Shown piece by piece: positions 1 through 9,989 of a stretch of 64,000 nucleotides of DNA. This stretch comes from Pisolithus tinctorius. Its lineage: Eukaryota > Basidiomycota > Agaricomycetes > Boletales > Pisolithaceae. The position numbers and the translations under genes are program-made. The stretch lies in NCBI GenBank assembly GCA_024663395.1, contig JANFAH010000021.1, positions 682,001-746,000 of the forward strand, in the 5' to 3' direction. Numbering within the stretch: the stretch's first letter is position 1; every line of letters starts with the position of its first letter. The notes below the pieces were generated by a model, which had not been told where the DNA came from, ran no database searches, and saw only the letters and a list, made by a program, of their open reading frames with translations.

Positions 1-377
1 TTTGTAATGTTCCAGAGATTCTTTAATTCTTGTAGTGAGTGTCATGACTGTGTATTTGTGTTACACTGTGCTCACATGTGTTTCCTTTTCCAGACTTTGT
101 ACTATACTGCTTGTGCCTGTTGTTGCCATAGAGCAACATCCCCTTTACCTGCAAGCCGCTGTCTACACAGTTGGACTTGTGTTCTGTATGTTTCCTTTTA
201 TGTCTTTCCCCTGTTTACCCTGCATTGTACTATAACCAGACCATGTCCATTTACCCTTCTCTCCATGATCTGCTGGTGGCCCTGATCCACATGGTCACAT
301 GACACATGTACCCTTGGTACCCATCTGCCCCTGTATGTCATATATGCAGTTTCCCTCCTTTTGTTGTGCATTCACCC
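1..377. other. Left flank without recognisable gene
   Basis: T-rich sequence outside the first LTR element. CG dinucleotides are rare, as in the other old repeats here. The short open frames have no motif I recognise. It is probably the target sequence into which the element at 382-9196 inserted, and 9201 onward continues it on the other side. Confidence 0.4.
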
Positions 378-381
378 CTGG
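378..381. repeat. Target-site duplication CTGG, left copy
   Basis: The four bases CTGG directly precede the TG of the left LTR, and the same four bases directly follow the CA of the right LTR at 9197-9200. A 4-5 bp duplication is normal for LTR-retrotransposon integration. The match shows that the two LTRs belong to one insertion. Confidence 0.75.
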
Positions 382-852
382 TGTAGGAATAGGTAAAATA
401 AGATACCTAGAAATAGTAATAGTCAGTGATGGGCGAGTATATTGTGCTCGACCCAAAAGGGAGGTTCTCTCTGAAGAAAGAAGTGTAGTAAAAATGTAAA
501 AATTGCGAACTCAAATGGAATACTTAACTCTGTCTGTCTAATAGCTCTTGCCAGTCCTCCTGGCACTTTGGGTACTCCCCAAAGTAATAAATCTAACTTT
601 GAAAACTTGCCGAATTGCGAGACAAGATCACCCTACTACTGAGGGCCTGTTACATGAACTGGTTGTTATGGTAAACTGAACTCGTGCGAACACAGCACAT
701 GTGCTTAGTCAGCAATGCGGCTGCTCGCCACTAAGTCCAGTGGTACAATGCAAAAAAAACAAAAGAGGGAAATAAAACAAAAGAAAAACTCTCCACCCCT
801 GAACTCATGACCCAGCCTGCTTCCCCTAGGGAACTCGAACTCGTTCCCTACA
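382..852 (-). repeat. LTR of first element, 471 bp (3' LTR on minus strand)
   Basis: It is almost colinear with 8726-9196, with scattered substitutions and the same length. It has TG/CA ends embedded in a longer TGTAGG/CCTACA inverted terminus. Several differences between the two copies are C-to-T or G-to-A changes, which indicates age rather than recent transposition. Confidence 0.9.
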
Positions 853-1731
853 TCCGAGGGGCAGTTTAGAATTCAACCATCCTTGGTCACTCTCCTCCCC
901 ACACAAACATCCTCACCCTCACACCTACTTGCCTTGACCTTTGAACACAGCGCCTCGCCCCTCTAACCTCGCACTACTCAAACACGACTCCCTTCTCTCC
1001 GAAGACCTGCTCCTGACTTTGCAGAAAAACCCTCTTGGTCCTCAAATCCTCTTGCCCTCGAACACAACCCTTCCCACCTGCAAAGTGCCACCTGGCCTCT
1101 TGAACACACACCCTGCCTCTCAAACACTCCCCTCAAGGCCCAAACCTCGAACCAAAAGATGATGGAGATAATCTCCAGGCAAGCGAACAAGTGAGTAATA
1201 AATCAAGTGTGGAGCAAGTCAAAGACTGCTCTTCAAGGCACAGTCTCTGTGCAAATGGTAATGTGGTGTGATGCAGCACTGCAGCTGGTACAGCAGACGC
1301 TGGCCCTCTACAAGGCAGCCCGAAGACGTATTTATGTACCTAAAACAAACCTCCATTAGTTGTGTATTTACTATCCTTATATGCATATGTGCTCTCGACT
1401 ACTGCTTGTCCTTAAGACAATTTAGCACCAAGAAAAACAATGGAACTCAAAACTACAAATCAGGGTGAGTAGAATCACCCAAAGGCTAGTGTGACTCAGT
1501 TGAACAATGTTGCTCGAAGCAAAACTCATTTAAGGAAAACTATATATGACATGCTCACCAGGACTCTCACTATATTGTCCTCTTCATTTTCATACCCTCG
1601 ACTCTCCACACATGCGTATGCTTGACTCCTCATACCTCGTCTGGCACTTCGCCTGGTGGCCAAAGCCCTGTGCTAAGTGTCACTGAGCAACCTCGAGTTA
1701 CCTGTCTTCGTTTGCCATTATCTCGACCCTA
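853..1731. other. Internal 3' region of first element, low complexity
   Basis: C- and A-rich sequence between the 3' LTR and the nested Tc1 element. 950-1160 has imperfect repeats of roughly 20 bases of the type CTCGAACACNNCCC. On the minus strand a purine-rich run lies around 885-900, some 35 bases from the LTR, and could be a displaced polypurine tract. No protein domain was recognised. Confidence 0.4.
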
Positions 1732-2092
1732 CAGTGGCTCAAAAAAGTGTCCCAATGTTTGGTGATTTTGGAAAGAGTTGAGATTTACGAGAGAGCCAAT
1801 AGGAATTAGTTCGAACTCCTGCAGGACGAAAGGTAGTACTAACCGTTGCCTTGACAACAAGGGATTTCTTATGTAATTTGGTTGATATGCCACCAAGATA
1901 TAACCATTTTAAAATGACATGTCATTGGGACACTTTTTTGAGCATGATCTTGTCAGTCATTATTTAGTAAATAACATAAAGATTTGACAACTTCTGAGGG
2001 ATTTTTTGCTTCAACCCTGACTTATTATGTAATGTACATAATCCTGAGCCATAAAAATGGCTTGGGTCCCACTCAGCTAACCCTACTTCACC

Positions 2093-2635
2093 ATGAAATG
2101 CATTTTTGCCTCTGCTAGAGCAAATATCCACCTTCTTTCTGAATCTGGCCTTTCTGCTCATCAAATCTCCTCGACAAGTGGTCAGGGGAGCTCTACTGTG
2201 GCCAGGGTCATCAAAGAGTTCCAGCTAGATTAAGGAAAACCTCAAACTAGGACATCCTTACTGGCCTTCTTCTCCTGGCAGAGGAGAATATTCACCAGTA
2301 TGACCTCTGGAAGAGCTGAAAATGCTGTCCAGGCTGCCCATATAATGTGTGTGGCTGTTCCCTCTCCTGTCACTTCCCAAACTGTTTGCAGTGTGCTCAA
2401 TTCTGCATCCCTGAAGGTGATTGTCAAGCAGGAGATGCCACTCTTGTCTTGCAAGCATACACAACAGTGACTTGCCTTTGCTCTTAAGCACCAAAACTGG
2501 ACTGTGGATGACTGCACTAGGGTCATCTGGTCAGTTGAGCCCAAGATCAATAGTATTGGACCAGATGTAAGGAAATTTGTGTGGAAAATGGTAGGGAAGT
2601 GTTTGCAGGATAATTCTCCTGCTTGACTACAGCCT
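2093..2635 (+). pseudogene. Tc1-like transposase N-terminal fragment
   Basis: The ATG at 2093 opens a frame with a helix-turn-helix segment (LLSESGLSAHQISSTSGQG, then STVARVIKEF) typical of Tc1/Tc3 DNA-binding domains. A stop at about 2230 interrupts it. Further on comes a second typical block (GRAENAVQAAHIM, SQTVCSVLNSASLK, VKQEMPLLSCKH) and then WTVDDCTRVIWSVEPKIN, which corresponds to the WSDETKIN motif carrying the first catalytic Asp. Here that acidic residue is altered (SVEP instead of SDET). The catalytic C-terminal half is absent. The pieces are family-diagnostic, so the assignment is firm, but the gene is dead. Confidence 0.75.
2253..2435 (+). repeat. Inverted repeat, left arm (183 bp)
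   Basis: It matches the reverse complement of 2615-2797 over its full 183 bases with a few substitutions. The arms encode the same transposase block on opposite strands and are separated by about 179 bases. This is an inverted duplication of a transposase fragment, not a terminal repeat. Confidence 0.85.
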
Positions 2636-2797
2636 TCAAGGATGCAGAATTGAGCACACTGCAAACAGTTTGGGAAGTGACAGGAGAGGGAACAGCCACA
2701 CACATTATATGGGCAGCCTGGACAGCATTTTCAGCTCTTCCAGAGGTCATACTGGTGAATATTCTCCTCTGCCAGGAGAAGAAGGCCAGTAAGGATG
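2615..2797 (-). repeat. Inverted repeat, right arm (183 bp)
   Basis: Partner of 2253-2435. On the minus strand it reads the same GRAENAVQAAHIM segment and keeps SASLKAVVKQE, closer to the usual family wording than the left arm. The right arm is therefore slightly less decayed. Confidence 0.85.
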
Positions 2798-5700
2798 GAC
2801 CTTGCAGTCAGGCAGACGAAGTCTTGATGCTAAGTACTGATGTGCAGCTTCAAACTGTCCATCCCTGTTGATCCTTTTTGCCTTCGCACTAAGGGCTCTG
2901 TACTTCGCAGTAGAATATCCTTGAATCAAAACCAAAAAGGGCACCTTGGCATCTTCTTTTCCTTCGGATATCAGCGACTGCACTTTGACTTGGTTGAGTA
3001 CCTTAGACCTGTAGATTCATGAGTAGAACGTCATAAAAACAAAAGACAAGAATGAGCACTCGGGCTTGGTGCCTGAATCCACACCACCTCAAATGCACTG
3101 TGTGCAACTTCGTCGTTCTGGCCAGCCTTGCCCCTCCTCAATCTTCGCATATTGCTCGCCATCTCGCCTACTCAAACTCGCTTTGTCTTCTTCTCTTCCA
3201 GACATCAGTAGCCACATGTCGATTCCTTCATGTGTCTTAGAATGTTGTGTGATCTCTTGTATCCTCGATGGTCGGTGTTGTAGATCTGACAGGGTTCATC
3301 ACTCTCGTTCTTCAGTATACCTGTGGGTACTTTGCTCGAAGCTGCTAGTGGACTCTTGTATAGCAATCACCATTTATCGTAGGTACCTGTTTCCCCTAGA
3401 ATAACCAGGATGTAAGTGACACCTTCCAAATTCTAAACGAAAATTTGAGCTGTCAAGCTCAGGGTCTGCGCCCATCATGCTTCGCCTCCATCAAATGATG
3501 CTTCCTATTTTGCACAGCTGTCGATCCGCATCCAGTCCTGTTGTTGTTGCTAATATCCACCATGCCACCTCCCGGCCTTTGTCATCAAACATTTCATTTC
3601 CTTCAACACTGCACTGTAATGTCAGCATTCTTTCTCTCGTGTACTGTACCCATTCCCCCCACTCATAGTAGAGCTGTTGAATTGTCTTGTGTAGCTTTGA
3701 TTTGATAGTCCAGTGTTCGTTCTTGTGTGTTGCTTTGCACTTCCACACCACAGCCACTTGGATGTCACTCCTACCTCTTCATAGACACTGAACTTTCCTA
3801 TAGTAAAGTAGCTGTAAGCAATGTGACACAAAACAAAAGAGAAAGATTGAGCCGTTGACCTCAGCACATGAATCCTCTATGCATCTCCTCCATCGAAAGC
3901 TTGCTGTTGCTTCAAATGACCACCGTTTGATGACGAGCCATACCCTCGTCTCATCACATAGCCATTCGTATGTACCCTGTACCTTTAAGTGCGATGGTTT
4001 TTGCTCATACTCATTGTATACCCTTGTAAAGTCTAAGATAACAAACGCTTCTCCATTTGTGATGAAGGATGCTTGTCCATCGCTTCGAGAACAGACAACA
4101 GGGTCCATGAGTCCACATGGGTCAAATGGGGTGTTGAATGCAGATAGGATGGATTCAGTGTTGGGTGTGGGTGCAACATAGGAACTGAGTGTCTGCGTCA
4201 TGCGGTGATATTCAGTTGTGGCACATATGGGAGGGAGAGTGTGGTGTAGAGATTCATTGAGCTTTGCTGTCGTGCCCTCAGGGTCCAGTCTAGGTTCGCT
4301 TGACATGGTAGAACAGTAAGGCAGTAGATTATATGCATCAAATGGCTTCTCCAGATAGGGCACTCATTCATCGACATTCACAATGTCAGTGCTGTCAAAT
4401 ACAACACCTGCAGAACTCATGTATACAAGCTTACGGACACCAGCTTCAATGACAGCTCAGGTGCCTTCGATGTAACCCCTGAAGTAGACAGAGGGGTCTT
4501 TCACGCCTCACCATAGTAAGGCATTCTGTACAACATATGTAACGCCCGATCTCTCCAATATATCCAACACATCCCATTCGTCTGTGATGTCTCCCAAATA
4601 AAATGAGACTTCATGATGTCTCTGCACGATATCCAACACAGGGATGGAGTCTCCCTTTGCTAACCATTTGACAATGTGTCAACCTACTAACTCACTTTGG
4701 TCAACAGTAATGTAGGCATCTTCATCTTGAAGGGAGGCAGTCGCAGGTCGTCCCAATCGGGACCTTTGTACTGTAAGCACGTCGACACTCAAGGATTCGT
4801 TGATGCTCTGTAAAAATTCATGATCCCTAAAATGTGGTAGCTGTAAGTAAAACAGCTTAAAGAGAAGGCTAAGACTTGGGCCTTCAAGCCCACTCGGCAT
4901 GGCTTCGATGCTCCTCACATCTTGTGCATCTTGCTGTGACTTTGAAATTCGCTGTTGTACTGTATATAGATGCATTCCTTCTTCAACATTGTCATCTATC
5001 CTAAAATAACCTAACTGTGAGTAAAAAGCTGCACAACTAAAATAGAAACTCGGGTCATCGCACTCAGCATCCATGTCTGTCGAATCTTGCATCCTCAATG
5101 ATTGTTGTAGTAGTTCGAACCATAGTCTTTGTGCTAGTCTTGCTGTACACCCATACAATCTTCAATTGTAGACCACTGTAGGCCCTTCTATTGCAAACGT
5201 AGTTCACAGTAGGTATCTGTCTTTGCTAGAATAATGGAGGTGTGAGTAGCAGATTCTAGAATCAAAACAGAACCCCGAGTGTTCAAGCTCGGTGGTCTCC
5301 ATCACGCTCTGTTCCCTTTGGATGGCCATCCCTGCCTTGCACAGCCTTCGACCCTCACCAAGCACCATCACCGTCATCGTTGCACTTAACATTGCCATTG
5401 TCATCATCTCTGCTGTTGATGTAGTCGTTGCCGTTGTCATCATTGCAACTGTTGCTGTCGCAGTCGCTAGTCTGTATGCTATCTTCGAGCCTTCGGCTTG
5501 TTCTATCCACTCGCCCCATTCATAGTAATACCATTGTATCATGTCGCATAGCATCTTCTTGATGGTTCACTGTCTTTCCTCATAGACTGTCGTAGTTCCT
5601 CGCACCGTGATAGTTGTCCGTTGCAGACATCTGGCTTCACTAGAACAACCAGGATGTAAGTAAAACATGCAGAAATCGAAGCAAACCATTGAGCCGTCAG

Positions 5701-7858
5701 GCTCAGTACCCGCACTCCTTGTGCCTTGTCTCCATAAAATGACTATTTTCTCTTTGTGCAGCCTTCAGTCAGCATCAAGTGCCATCATTGCCGCCACTCG
5801 TGCCTGAGTCGATACCACCGTTGGTCGTTTGCAGCCTTGTCTCAACTGCCCATTTTCCCTAGAGTAGCATAGTTGTAAGTAAAACATTCTGAAATCAAAA
5901 CAAAACCCTGGGCTGTTGAGCCCAGTACCCGTGCTCATCATGCCTCGTTTCCACCAGATGGCTGTTCTAGCCTCACGTGGCCTTCGATCTGTGTCGAACA
6001 TTGTTGACATCGCTGTCACTCTCGTTGTTGTTGCTTGTGCTCTTTATTGTGTACATCCGTTTTTTCTAGAGTAGGACAGCTGTAAGTAGACTGCTATGAA
6101 ATCGAAACAAAACCCTGGGCTGTAATGCTCAATATCTGCGCTCGTTGTGCCCTGTTTCCATCAGATGGCTCTTCTGGTCTCGTACGGCCTTTGTTCTGTG
6201 CTAAGTAGGGTCATTGTCGTTCTTTGTATCATGATTGTTTGGATTTCCTTCAGTCTTCGTCGTCTATACCCATTTTCCCTAGTGTAGAAATGCTGTAAGT
6301 AAGATGCTATGGAATCAAAACAAAACCTTGGGCTGTCGAGCCCAGTACACGTGCTCATCACACCTTGTTTCCATAGAACAGTGCATCTGATCTTGCCTGG
6401 CTGCTGATCCACACTCAGTGCAATCATCATTGTCGTCGCTTGTATTGCGATCGTTGCTGTTCGTCATAGATAGTTACCTTCCCTGGAATAGCATAGATGT
6501 AAGTAAGGCATCTTGAAATCAAAACGTACCTCTGAGCCATCAAGCTCAGTATCCACGCTTGTTGTGCATTGTTCCCATTGGACGGCACCTCCAACCTCGT
6601 ATGGCTGTTTATCTGTGCTAAGTAGGGTCGTTGTTGTTGTTGCTGTTGCTCGGGTTGCTACCATTGTCATCCTTGCTGCTGTCGCCGTTGCTCGTAGTCA
6701 TGGTAACTTCCACACAGTATGCCACTCACCCCATTCTTCATATTCTTCAATCGCTGCAATCTTGCATAGTCGGCCTGTAACAGTAGAGTCGTCAGTATGT
6801 AGTACTTGAGTGCACGTGGCCACAACGCACTGAGTGGTCACGTGACTCCACTTAGTCAACATCGCTGGACTTCCTCTACAAGTCCTAATACCAAGTGCAC
6901 ACATCGATTCTCTTGACGGATTCTCAAATAAAATATATATTGCTGGCACTGTGCTGCTGTGGAACATTTCAAGTGCAAGGTTGTCCACCCTCGCTGCATG
7001 CTTCAACATTTCGATTCACAAAACTTCTTCCAGCAACTTCCTTCATATGACAAGCCTTGATGGCTTCTCGATCTTGATCCTCTTTGCAGTATCCTTTGTT
7101 TCAGTATGACTTATGTGCTGCGGTGCTCTGTGCGAGTTGATGATCTCTTCGCACACCAACCTTTCCACTTCGAGACTGCCCACAAGCACTTAGAGCTCCT
7201 CGACTCCAACCCTTGTGGGTTTTGCACATTCTTCAAGTCTGTCCACTTTGAATTCGAGCAGAATCTTTGACCTGAATAGGTCGTCGGTTAACTGATGTGT
7301 ATATCTGCTGACTGCAGGAATTCCAAGGCTGCTTCTTTCACCGTCTCAACCTCTTAGGTAGGACTCCTGTAGTGACACACCAGTAGCCATCAGAGAAACT
7401 CGATACAAACAAAAAGAAAAACCCCTCTGAGTGTTGTAATTCACTTCGAATTCAAATGGGACTTTTGTTGTGAGTGGTTCCTCCACCAATGCACATTCGA
7501 CTCGCTCAAGTTCTACTGCTTCCTGTAACTCAGTAGTCAGTACTCTGTTCGTACTCAAAGAAAACTTTTTTGTCTCAAAACAGGCTGCTGTGGCTGCTTC
7601 GACGAGCCTGCCAGGGCTTCAGTCTTCACTCTTTGTCTTCTCAGATGAACTTGGTGGCTGCACATGACTTGTTGAAGCTACTTTGGGTACTTTCTCGCAT
7701 TCTATGTATCTTGATAACTCTGTAGATCCCTGTACACTGGTCATCAGTGAGTCATGTGTAGCTGTAGGCAGAAGACACTTTGTAGGTAGATGTTGCTTGT
7801 CCAAACTCAATTCTGGGTCACTTCGTGGCTCATAGTAGTCTCCTGGGCTTGTTTGTGC
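2798..7858 (-). pseudogene. Decayed ORF of in-frame ~70-residue repeats
   Basis: The minus frame that carries gag continues through this region, interrupted by stops. Many units share the pattern Y-L-Q-L-x-Y-[SF]-R-[DE] preceded by SPGFCFD-like residues. Anchor positions of the shared TGTAAGT/TGTGAGT core on the plus strand are 3411, 3813, 4842, 5016, 5241, 5655, 5874, 6081, 6294 and 6498, with a weaker copy at 7368. All spacings are multiples of three (for example 204, 213, 207, 219). A second recurring motif, YYEWGEW or EYEEWGEW, appears near 3660, 5520 and 6730. Some stretches are runs of Thr/Ala/Met from CAT/CAC-type simple repeats. No protease, RT or integrase motif was recognised. Preservation of frame between units argues that this was protein-coding. 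Its role is unknown. Confidence 0.6.
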
Positions 7859-8545
7859 TCACTCTGAACGACACCCTTTGTGTAGTAGTCGTGTAGCTGC
7901 ATATGTTACTTGCTGCATGGGCCATGGATCGTCAGAATGTCGCCATTGATCATCATGTCGCATTTTCCGAATGATTTTGCACCAGAATTCCTTGTCAAAG
8001 CCTTGTAAATAGAGGTCTTCGAGCTTGTCAGCCTCGAGTTGCTTCAAAACCTGTAGATATGTTGCTAAATATAGAAAATAGAGTCTGTAGTTCATCAGTT
8101 CTTCCTCTGTACAAATTTCTCTTCTTGCTCGGCTGTCAATGAGGCTGTAAAGGTCATTCCTTGAGTACTGTTGATCCATTTTCCAGGACCCAGGATACAA
8201 ATGTGCAATGGCCACCATGAATTTGGGCCAACTCAGCTGATCTTCAATGAATTCATACCATGAGTCTGAGATTTCGCTGCTTGCATACCAGCAAGCCCAT
8301 TTTGCCCATTCTTGGTCATTGAAGCAATTCTTGCGCTCACAAAGACTTCGAACCTCTTCGAAATACCTACAAAGGTCAGATGCACACCCTGAGAACCATG
8401 GTGTGTCCCTCAAATGCCTCGGTGGCATTCCCTCGAGTTCTCTCGGCGCATTCTCACGACTTCTTTGCAGAAATTCGACTATTAATTTGCCTTCGGACTT
8501 GCTTCTCAGCTCAAGGGATCTTCGACTTAGATACTTGCTCGACAT
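7859..8545 (-). pseudogene. gag-like capsid domain of first element
   Basis: About 228 codons from the first Met codon at 8545, although the frame is open upstream to 8623. The sequence TPWFSGCASDLCRYFEEV, then WYASSEISDSWYEFIED and LYPGS, follows the pattern of fungal Gypsy-type gag (short hydrophobic start, Trp-anchored helices, YPGS end). The product would assemble virus-like particles in the cytoplasm. The frame ends in TGA at 7859, after which the same frame continues for another 80 codons to the next TGA, so the stop probably replaced an Arg CGA codon. No CCHC knuckle is visible. Confidence 0.65.
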
Positions 8546-8705
8546 TTGCTGCTCAAAAAATAACTCTGAAAATTTCCCAAACTCCTGAGAGTAGATGATA
8601 GCTAGAATCAAGACTCTGAACACTTAGCTTGTCCAAGCCCAATCCAGAAAAACTTTCGTGCAATGATAAAGTGGTGGCTTCTTTCCCCAAAACAAACAGA
8701 ACCCC

Positions 8706-8723
8706 CCCTCATGGTGGGCTCCA
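8706..8723 (-). other. Putative primer-binding site of first element
   Basis: Read on the minus strand, TGGAGCCCACCATGAGGG begins two bases after the LTR end. It begins with the TGG expected to pair with a tRNA CCA tail. It is the same site as at 19994-20011 apart from a CpG-type change. Confidence 0.6.
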
Positions 8724-8725
8724 GA

Positions 8726-9196
8726 TGTAGGAATAGGTAAAAAGAAGTACCTAGAAATAGTAATAGTCAGTAATGGGCGAGTTTAGTGCTCGACCCAAAA
8801 ATGGAGGTCCTGTTTCGAGAAAAGAAGAAGTAGTAAAATGTAAAAAATGCGAACTGAAAACAAATACTTAGCTCTGCCTGACCAATATCTCTTGCCAGTC
8901 CTCCTGGCACTTTGGGTACTCCCCAAAGTAATAAATCTAACTTCTAAAACTTGCCAAAATGCGAGACTAAATCACCCTACTACTGAGGGCCTGTGACATG
9001 GATTGGTTGTTATGGTAAACTGAACTCACACAAACACAGTGCACATGCTTAGTCAGCAATGCGGCTGCTTGCCACTAAGTCCAGTGGTACAATGCAAAAA
9101 AAACAAAAGAGGGAAATAAAACAAAAGAAAAACTCTCCACCCCTGAACTCATGACCCAGCCTGCTTCCCCTAGGGAACTCGAACTTGTTCCCTACA
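8726..9196 (-). repeat. LTR of first element, 471 bp (5' LTR on minus strand)
   Basis: Direct copy of 382-852, adjacent to the primer-binding site, and therefore the 5' LTR. No clear TATA box was seen on the minus strand. Confidence 0.9.
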
Positions 9197-9200
9197 CTGG
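9197..9200. repeat. Target-site duplication CTGG, right copy
   Basis: Matches 378-381 directly outside the right LTR. Confidence 0.75.
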
Positions 9201-9989
9201 TCCCTTCCATTGTGCAGACTCAGTTGTATGTGTAGTCCTGCTGTGCAGTGACTCACTATAGCTCGACAGTGCCATGGTGGGAACTCAGGTGTGTGTGTAA
9301 ACATTTTTGAATGTTTGTCTTGCAGTACTTCACATATGTATATAAACCTGCATGTATTGTACTGCAACCTCATTCAAAATCTACTTTGCAACCACCCTTC
9401 ACTCTGCTCACTGTACCTACAAGGACTTGACAGTATGACTTTGGTTGGCCAAGACTAGTGTTCCACTGCTAGTGAAGTTAAATAATGCATCACTTCTTGT
9501 GCAGTCATGTGCTTGTGCATTGCACTTGATTCATGATGTGATACAAGTTGTCAGCATAACAATTTGTCCTAAGTCCCTACTTGCTCCACACCCTACTCCA
9601 CCAGTCATTCACTAACTCTGCACCAACTCTGCCTGCCCCTTACTGTTTATGAGCTTTCTCCACTTTGTCTGTTGTCAGACCTGTACTGGTCTACAGTTGG
9701 ACCATGTGGACTGTCCTCCAAGAGCTCATGTGACAATCTTTTGAACTTCTCCTTGATGGCATGCAGTCAGGTACTCTGCAGTGCATGCACTGTGTGATTC
9801 AGCACCTGGACTGTTTCCTTTTTGGTTTGTTCTATGTTACCTGTCATATGTTCTCTGTCTTCCCTTCATTCATCATCTAGGAGGTTTTCACTTGAAAATT
9901 TATGGGTCTCCATATGTCAGTTCTGATTCTGGTTACTGTACCTCCATGTTAGTATAAAAATCATTTACAGTACCCTGCTGTTCTTCAGT
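9201..9989. other. CpG-poor sequence, no gene seen
   Basis: Continuation of the pre-insertion target. It is AT- and T-rich with very few CG dinucleotides. The lower part may be the weak tail of the Copia remnant, since scattered stops interrupt all frames. Confidence 0.4.

Larger units (their letters stand above)
1732..2797 (+). mobile_element. Broken Tc1/mariner-like transposon nested in the LTR element
   Basis: The left end is TA followed by CAGTGGCTCAAAAAAGTG, a typical Tc1-type terminus with TA target. An inverted copy of its core (CATTGGGACACTTTTTTGAGC) lies at 1922-1942. A transposase fragment follows on the plus strand, and then an inverted second copy of part of that fragment (2615-2797). 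After 2797 the minus-strand frame of the host LTR element resumes. The normal right terminus was not found, so the right half appears lost and replaced by the inverted duplication. Confidence 0.7.
382..9196 (-). mobile_element. LTR retrotransposon (gag plus repeat polyprotein, no RT seen)
   Basis: An 8.8-kb element bounded by two 471-bp direct repeats that start TGTAGG and end CCTACA, flanked by CTGG duplications. It reads on the minus strand: the primer-binding site lies just inside the right LTR and gag follows it. One minus-strand frame stays largely open for almost 6 kb, broken by stop codons, and encodes gag followed by a long array of related ~70-residue units. I see no reverse transcriptase, RNase H or integrase motif. 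The element is therefore either non-autonomous or has lost pol. A Tc1-like transposon has inserted near its 3' end (1732-2797). The host is probably the same tRNA-primer class as the Gypsy element at 18134, because the two primer sites are nearly identical. Confidence 0.8.

Noticed and set aside
3779..8623. TGA recoded as an amino acid in the first element
   Set aside because: A TAA also interrupts the frame, the LTRs show many C-to-T changes, and the Copia remnant proves CGA-to-TGA decay. Nuclear fungal genes nearby use TGA as a normal stop.
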